From NCBI GenBank assembly GCA_947378615.1, contig CANCKV010000254.1, positions 1-5,719 of the forward strand: a stretch of DNA of 5,719 nt. The letters are read 5' to 3'. Numbering within the stretch: the stretch's first letter is position 1; each line of letters starts with the position of its first letter. The stretch comes from Chitinophagaceae bacterium. GTDB lineage: Bacteria; Bacteroidota; Bacteroidia; Chitinophagales; Chitinophagaceae. Made by a program: the position numbers and the translations under genes. Of the stretch, positions 4,285-5,719 are shown piece after piece. Below the pieces are notes generated by a model that saw only the letters and a program-made list of their open reading frames with translations, was not told the DNA's origin and did not search any database.

Positions 4285-5505
4285 TTATTCATCCCCATCT
4301 AATTCTATTTCTTTTTTATTCGGCGTCTTCGCATCCACCTTTTTCATAAAACTTTGGTTCATGTGTTTCAGTAACCTAATTTCTTTTTCTTGCAACATAC
4401 GCCAATGTCCTCTTTCCACATTCTTTTTTGTAAGGTCAGCAAACATGACTCTATCCAATGTCTTCACTTCGTAGCCAAGATGTTCAAATATCCTTCGCAC
4501 AATCCTATTTCGTCCACTATGTATTTCAATGCCAAGTTGTGTCTTATCCTTCGAATCTGCGTAAGCAAGACTATCCGCTTTCACAATGCCATCTTCAAGG
4601 GTAATACCCGATAGGATCGATTCAAAATCACGTTTAGTAACGGGCTTATCAACTTTTACTGCATATACTTTTTTTATCTGATAACCGGGATGCGTTAATT
4701 TTTGGGCAAGCTCACCATCATTTGTCAATAACAAAACACCCGTAGTATTTCTGTCAAGACGTCCAACCGGATAAACTCTTTCCTTAGTCGCTTCTTTTAC
4801 TAAATCCATCACTGTTTTCCTTCCTTCAGGGTCAGAAGAAGTGGTTATGAAGTCTTTGGGTTTATTTAATAAAATATAAACAAGGTTCTTTTGCAAAAAC
4901 AGTTTCTTTCCTTTACATAGCACTTCATCTGTCTTTAGTACCTTATATCCCGGTTCATACACAACATCTCCATTTACAGTAACTTGTCCTTGCTTGACCA
5001 TTTCGGCAGCCTCTCTTCTTCCACACACACCCGAGTGTGCAATAAACTTATTCAGTGGCATGTCCTCAAGTGCCCCCTCTTCGCCTTTCTTCTTCGCTTT
5101 CGCTCCGGCAGGTTCAAGGGTATGGTCGCCCTTAAAATATTTATCACTATTACTTGTTACATAATTCTTTGAGAATTTCTTTTCGGTGGAGGGTTTTCCT
5201 TCGTTTCTTTCGGGTCTTTTTGCAGGAACTTCCCCTTCTTCAAGTGGCTTTCTATTGATAGGACGTTTCCCAAAACGAGGTTTATTTTCAGCGGCAGGAA
5301 CAGGAGGTGTTCTCTTACCTTTTTTAATTTCGGGGGTGGGCTCTGCTACAATCCCATGTTGTTTATCCCACTTCTCCCTGCGTAGTTGTTCACCCCTTGC
5401 ACGAGCCTCTTTTTTTGCAGTACGTTTCTGTACTTTAATCATTTCTTTCTTTTTCGCTCCCTGTGGAGACGAGTTCATAAACTTGTCAAATGCATGTTTT
5501 GCCAT
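4285..5505 (-). CDS. S4-domain pseudouridine synthase, RsuA/RluB family, with long basic N-terminal extension
   Basis: Makes pseudouridine in ribosomal RNA; the closest E. coli relatives are RluB (23S U2605), RluE, RluF and RsuA. At 406 residues it is longer than the usual 230-300. Residues 1-145 are a low-complexity extension rich in Lys, Arg, Glu, Gly and Pro (AKKKEMIKVQKRTAKKEARA at 17-36), probably disordered. An S4 RNA-binding domain follows (PLNKFIAHSGVCGRREAAEM, 150-169, then VTVNG, 175-179). The catalytic domain contains VYILLNKPKDFITT (209-222), VGRLDRNTTGVLLLTNDGEL (247-266) with catalytic D251, and HSGRNRIVRRIFEHLGYEV (329-347), the last being the RsuA-branch version of the C-terminal motif. 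A short acidic and lysine-rich tail ends in ELDGDE. The ATG at 5505 is preceded by a TACATTTG box and no Shine-Dalgarno site. Basic extensions of this kind are, as I recall, common in Bacteroidota orthologues. RluB is the likeliest equivalent, but the branch cannot be fixed by eye, so no symbol is given. Confidence 0.95.
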   Translation of the reverse strand: MAKHAFDKFMNSSPQGAKKKEMIKVQKRTAKKEARARGEQLRREKWDKQHGIVAEPTPEIKKGKRTPPVPAAENKPRFGKRPINRKPLEEGEVPAKRPERNEGKPSTEKKFSKNYVTSNSDKYFKGDHTLEPAGAKAKKKGEEGALEDMPLNKFIAHSGVCGRREAAEMVKQGQVTVNGDVVYEPGYKVLKTDEVLCKGKKLFLQKNLVYILLNKPKDFITTSSDPEGRKTVMDLVKEATKERVYPVGRLDRNTTGVLLLTNDGELAQKLTHPGYQIKKVYAVKVDKPVTKRDFESILSGITLEDGIVKADSLAYADSKDKTQLGIEIHSGRNRIVRRIFEHLGYEVKTLDRVMFADLTKKNVERGHWRMLQEKEIRLLKHMNQSFMKKVDAKTPNKKEIELDGDE

Positions 5506-5524
5506 AATTCTATAATTAGCTGTT

Positions 5525-5575
5525 TTTCAACAGGTATTACAAATGTATTGTTTCAACCAATACTTTATGTTGAAA
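5525..5575. repeat. three TTTCAAC words around the promoter box
   Basis: TTTCAAC occurs at 5525-5531 and 5551-5557, and its reverse complement GTTGAAA at 5569-5575. The last two form a perfect 7-base inverted repeat with an 11-base spacer. The first overlaps the predicted transcription start, and the pair lies upstream of the -7 box. The placement suits an operator, but no regulator is indicated. Confidence 0.4.
5540..5547 (-). promoter_or_regulatory. -7 promoter box of the S4-type pseudouridine synthase gene
   Basis: The minus strand reads TACATTTG, an exact TAnnTTTG match. Transcription would begin near 5533, giving a leader of about 28 bases. No TTG occurs at the expected -33 spacing, so if real the promoter is weak or activator-dependent. 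TTTCAAC words lie on both sides. Confidence 0.45.
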
Positions 5576-5602
5576 TCAGGTAGCAATTCAATTAATTAGG
5601 AG

Positions 5603-5626
5603 GTTTTCTTGATAAATAAAGAAAAC
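5603..5626. repeat. AT-rich hairpin (8-bp perfect inverted repeat)
   Basis: GTTTTCTT (5603-5610) and AAGAAAAC (5619-5626) flank an 8-base loop. The stem is mostly A-T and has no adjoining T-run on either strand, so it is not a good terminator. It could mark the 3' end of a gene lying beyond the right edge. Confidence 0.35.
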
Positions 5627-5628
5627 TA

Positions 5629-5697
5629 TTGCTATTTTCACAAAATTTAAAGGATATTTCCTTTTGCTTTCCACAAAGTTTTAGAGGATATTTAATA
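5629..5697. repeat. degenerate direct repeat, two units of about 35 bases
   Basis: Two units begin TTGCT at 5629 and 5664. Their cores, at 5639-5659 and 5672-5693, read CACAAA-A/G-TTT-(T)-A-A/G-AGGATATTT, agreeing at 19 of 22 aligned positions with one indel. The offset is 33-35 bases. No third unit is seen before the window ends at 5719. The block is non-coding. Confidence 0.65.
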
Positions 5698-5719
5698 GAC
5701 ATTTAGGAACTATTGATTG

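Noticed and set aside
3952..4287. TTCTTA at 3952-3957 and 4282-4287 as a target-site duplication around the inverted CACAAAG/CTTTGTG pair
   Set aside because: Six AT-rich bases recur easily by chance. The left copy is about 12 bases away from its arm, and the right copy includes a stop codon. Too weak to call a transposable element.
5186..5515. 109-residue open frame on the plus strand opposite the synthase N-terminus
   Set aside because: It is the mirror of a Lys/Glu/Pro-rich coding stretch, which leaves the opposite strand free of stops. The product is a Ser/Phe/Cys-rich string with no start signal, and the minus-strand gene is certain.
5598..5650. AGGAGG (5598-5603) as a ribosome-binding site for a small plus-strand gene
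   Set aside because: The only frame at proper distance starts with TTG and stops after 13 codons, and other genes here do not use Shine-Dalgarno sites.
5629..5697. Start of a CRISPR array
   Set aside because: Only two units, which differ from each other by substitutions and an indel, with about a dozen bases between the cores. Repeat identity and spacer length do not fit.

Overview
The window looks like ordinary chromosome from a member of the Bacteroidota, perhaps of the Chitinophagaceae/Sphingobacteriia type. The sequence is AT-rich and the genes lack Shine-Dalgarno sites. Several starts are preceded by TAnnTTTG-like -7 boxes. A lipoprotein begins with the typical SCKKS arrangement, and the enzymes read like Bacteroidota homologues. 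The phylum is fairly secure; the family is a guess.

Layout, left to right. An M20-family metallodipeptidase, on the minus strand, runs off the left edge, so only its N-terminal 269 residues are visible. Divergent from it is a plus-strand gene (920-1834) for a lipoprotein with one fibronectin type III domain and an unassigned beta-rich C-terminal domain. It ends at a strong bidirectional terminator (1856-1899). Three minus-strand RNA-modification genes follow: a THUMP-domain rRNA (guanine-N2)-methyltransferase of the RlmL type (1926-3122), an RluA-type pseudouridine synthase without an S4 domain (3224-3940), and an S4-domain RsuA/RluB-type pseudouridine synthase with a basic N-terminal extension of about 145 residues (4285-5505). 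The last 214 bases are non-coding and hold a promoter box and short repeats.

The three RNA-modification enzymes probably all act on ribosomal RNA. They share a strand, but gaps of 101 and 344 bases and separate promoter-like boxes argue against one tight operon.

I see no mobile-element gene, CRISPR array, defence system, RNA gene or obvious new multi-gene system. What the genes do not explain lies in the gaps. A C/T-rich tandem repeat abuts, and partly encodes, the 3' ends of two genes. CTTTGTG/CACAAAG words form an inverted pair around the 344-base gap, with a CTATGTGR triplet inside it. A perfect -7 box sits so close to the RlmL-type start that its mRNA may be leaderless. A degenerate 33-35-base direct repeat lies at the right edge. 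Comparative searches would show whether these are dispersed genomic repeats.
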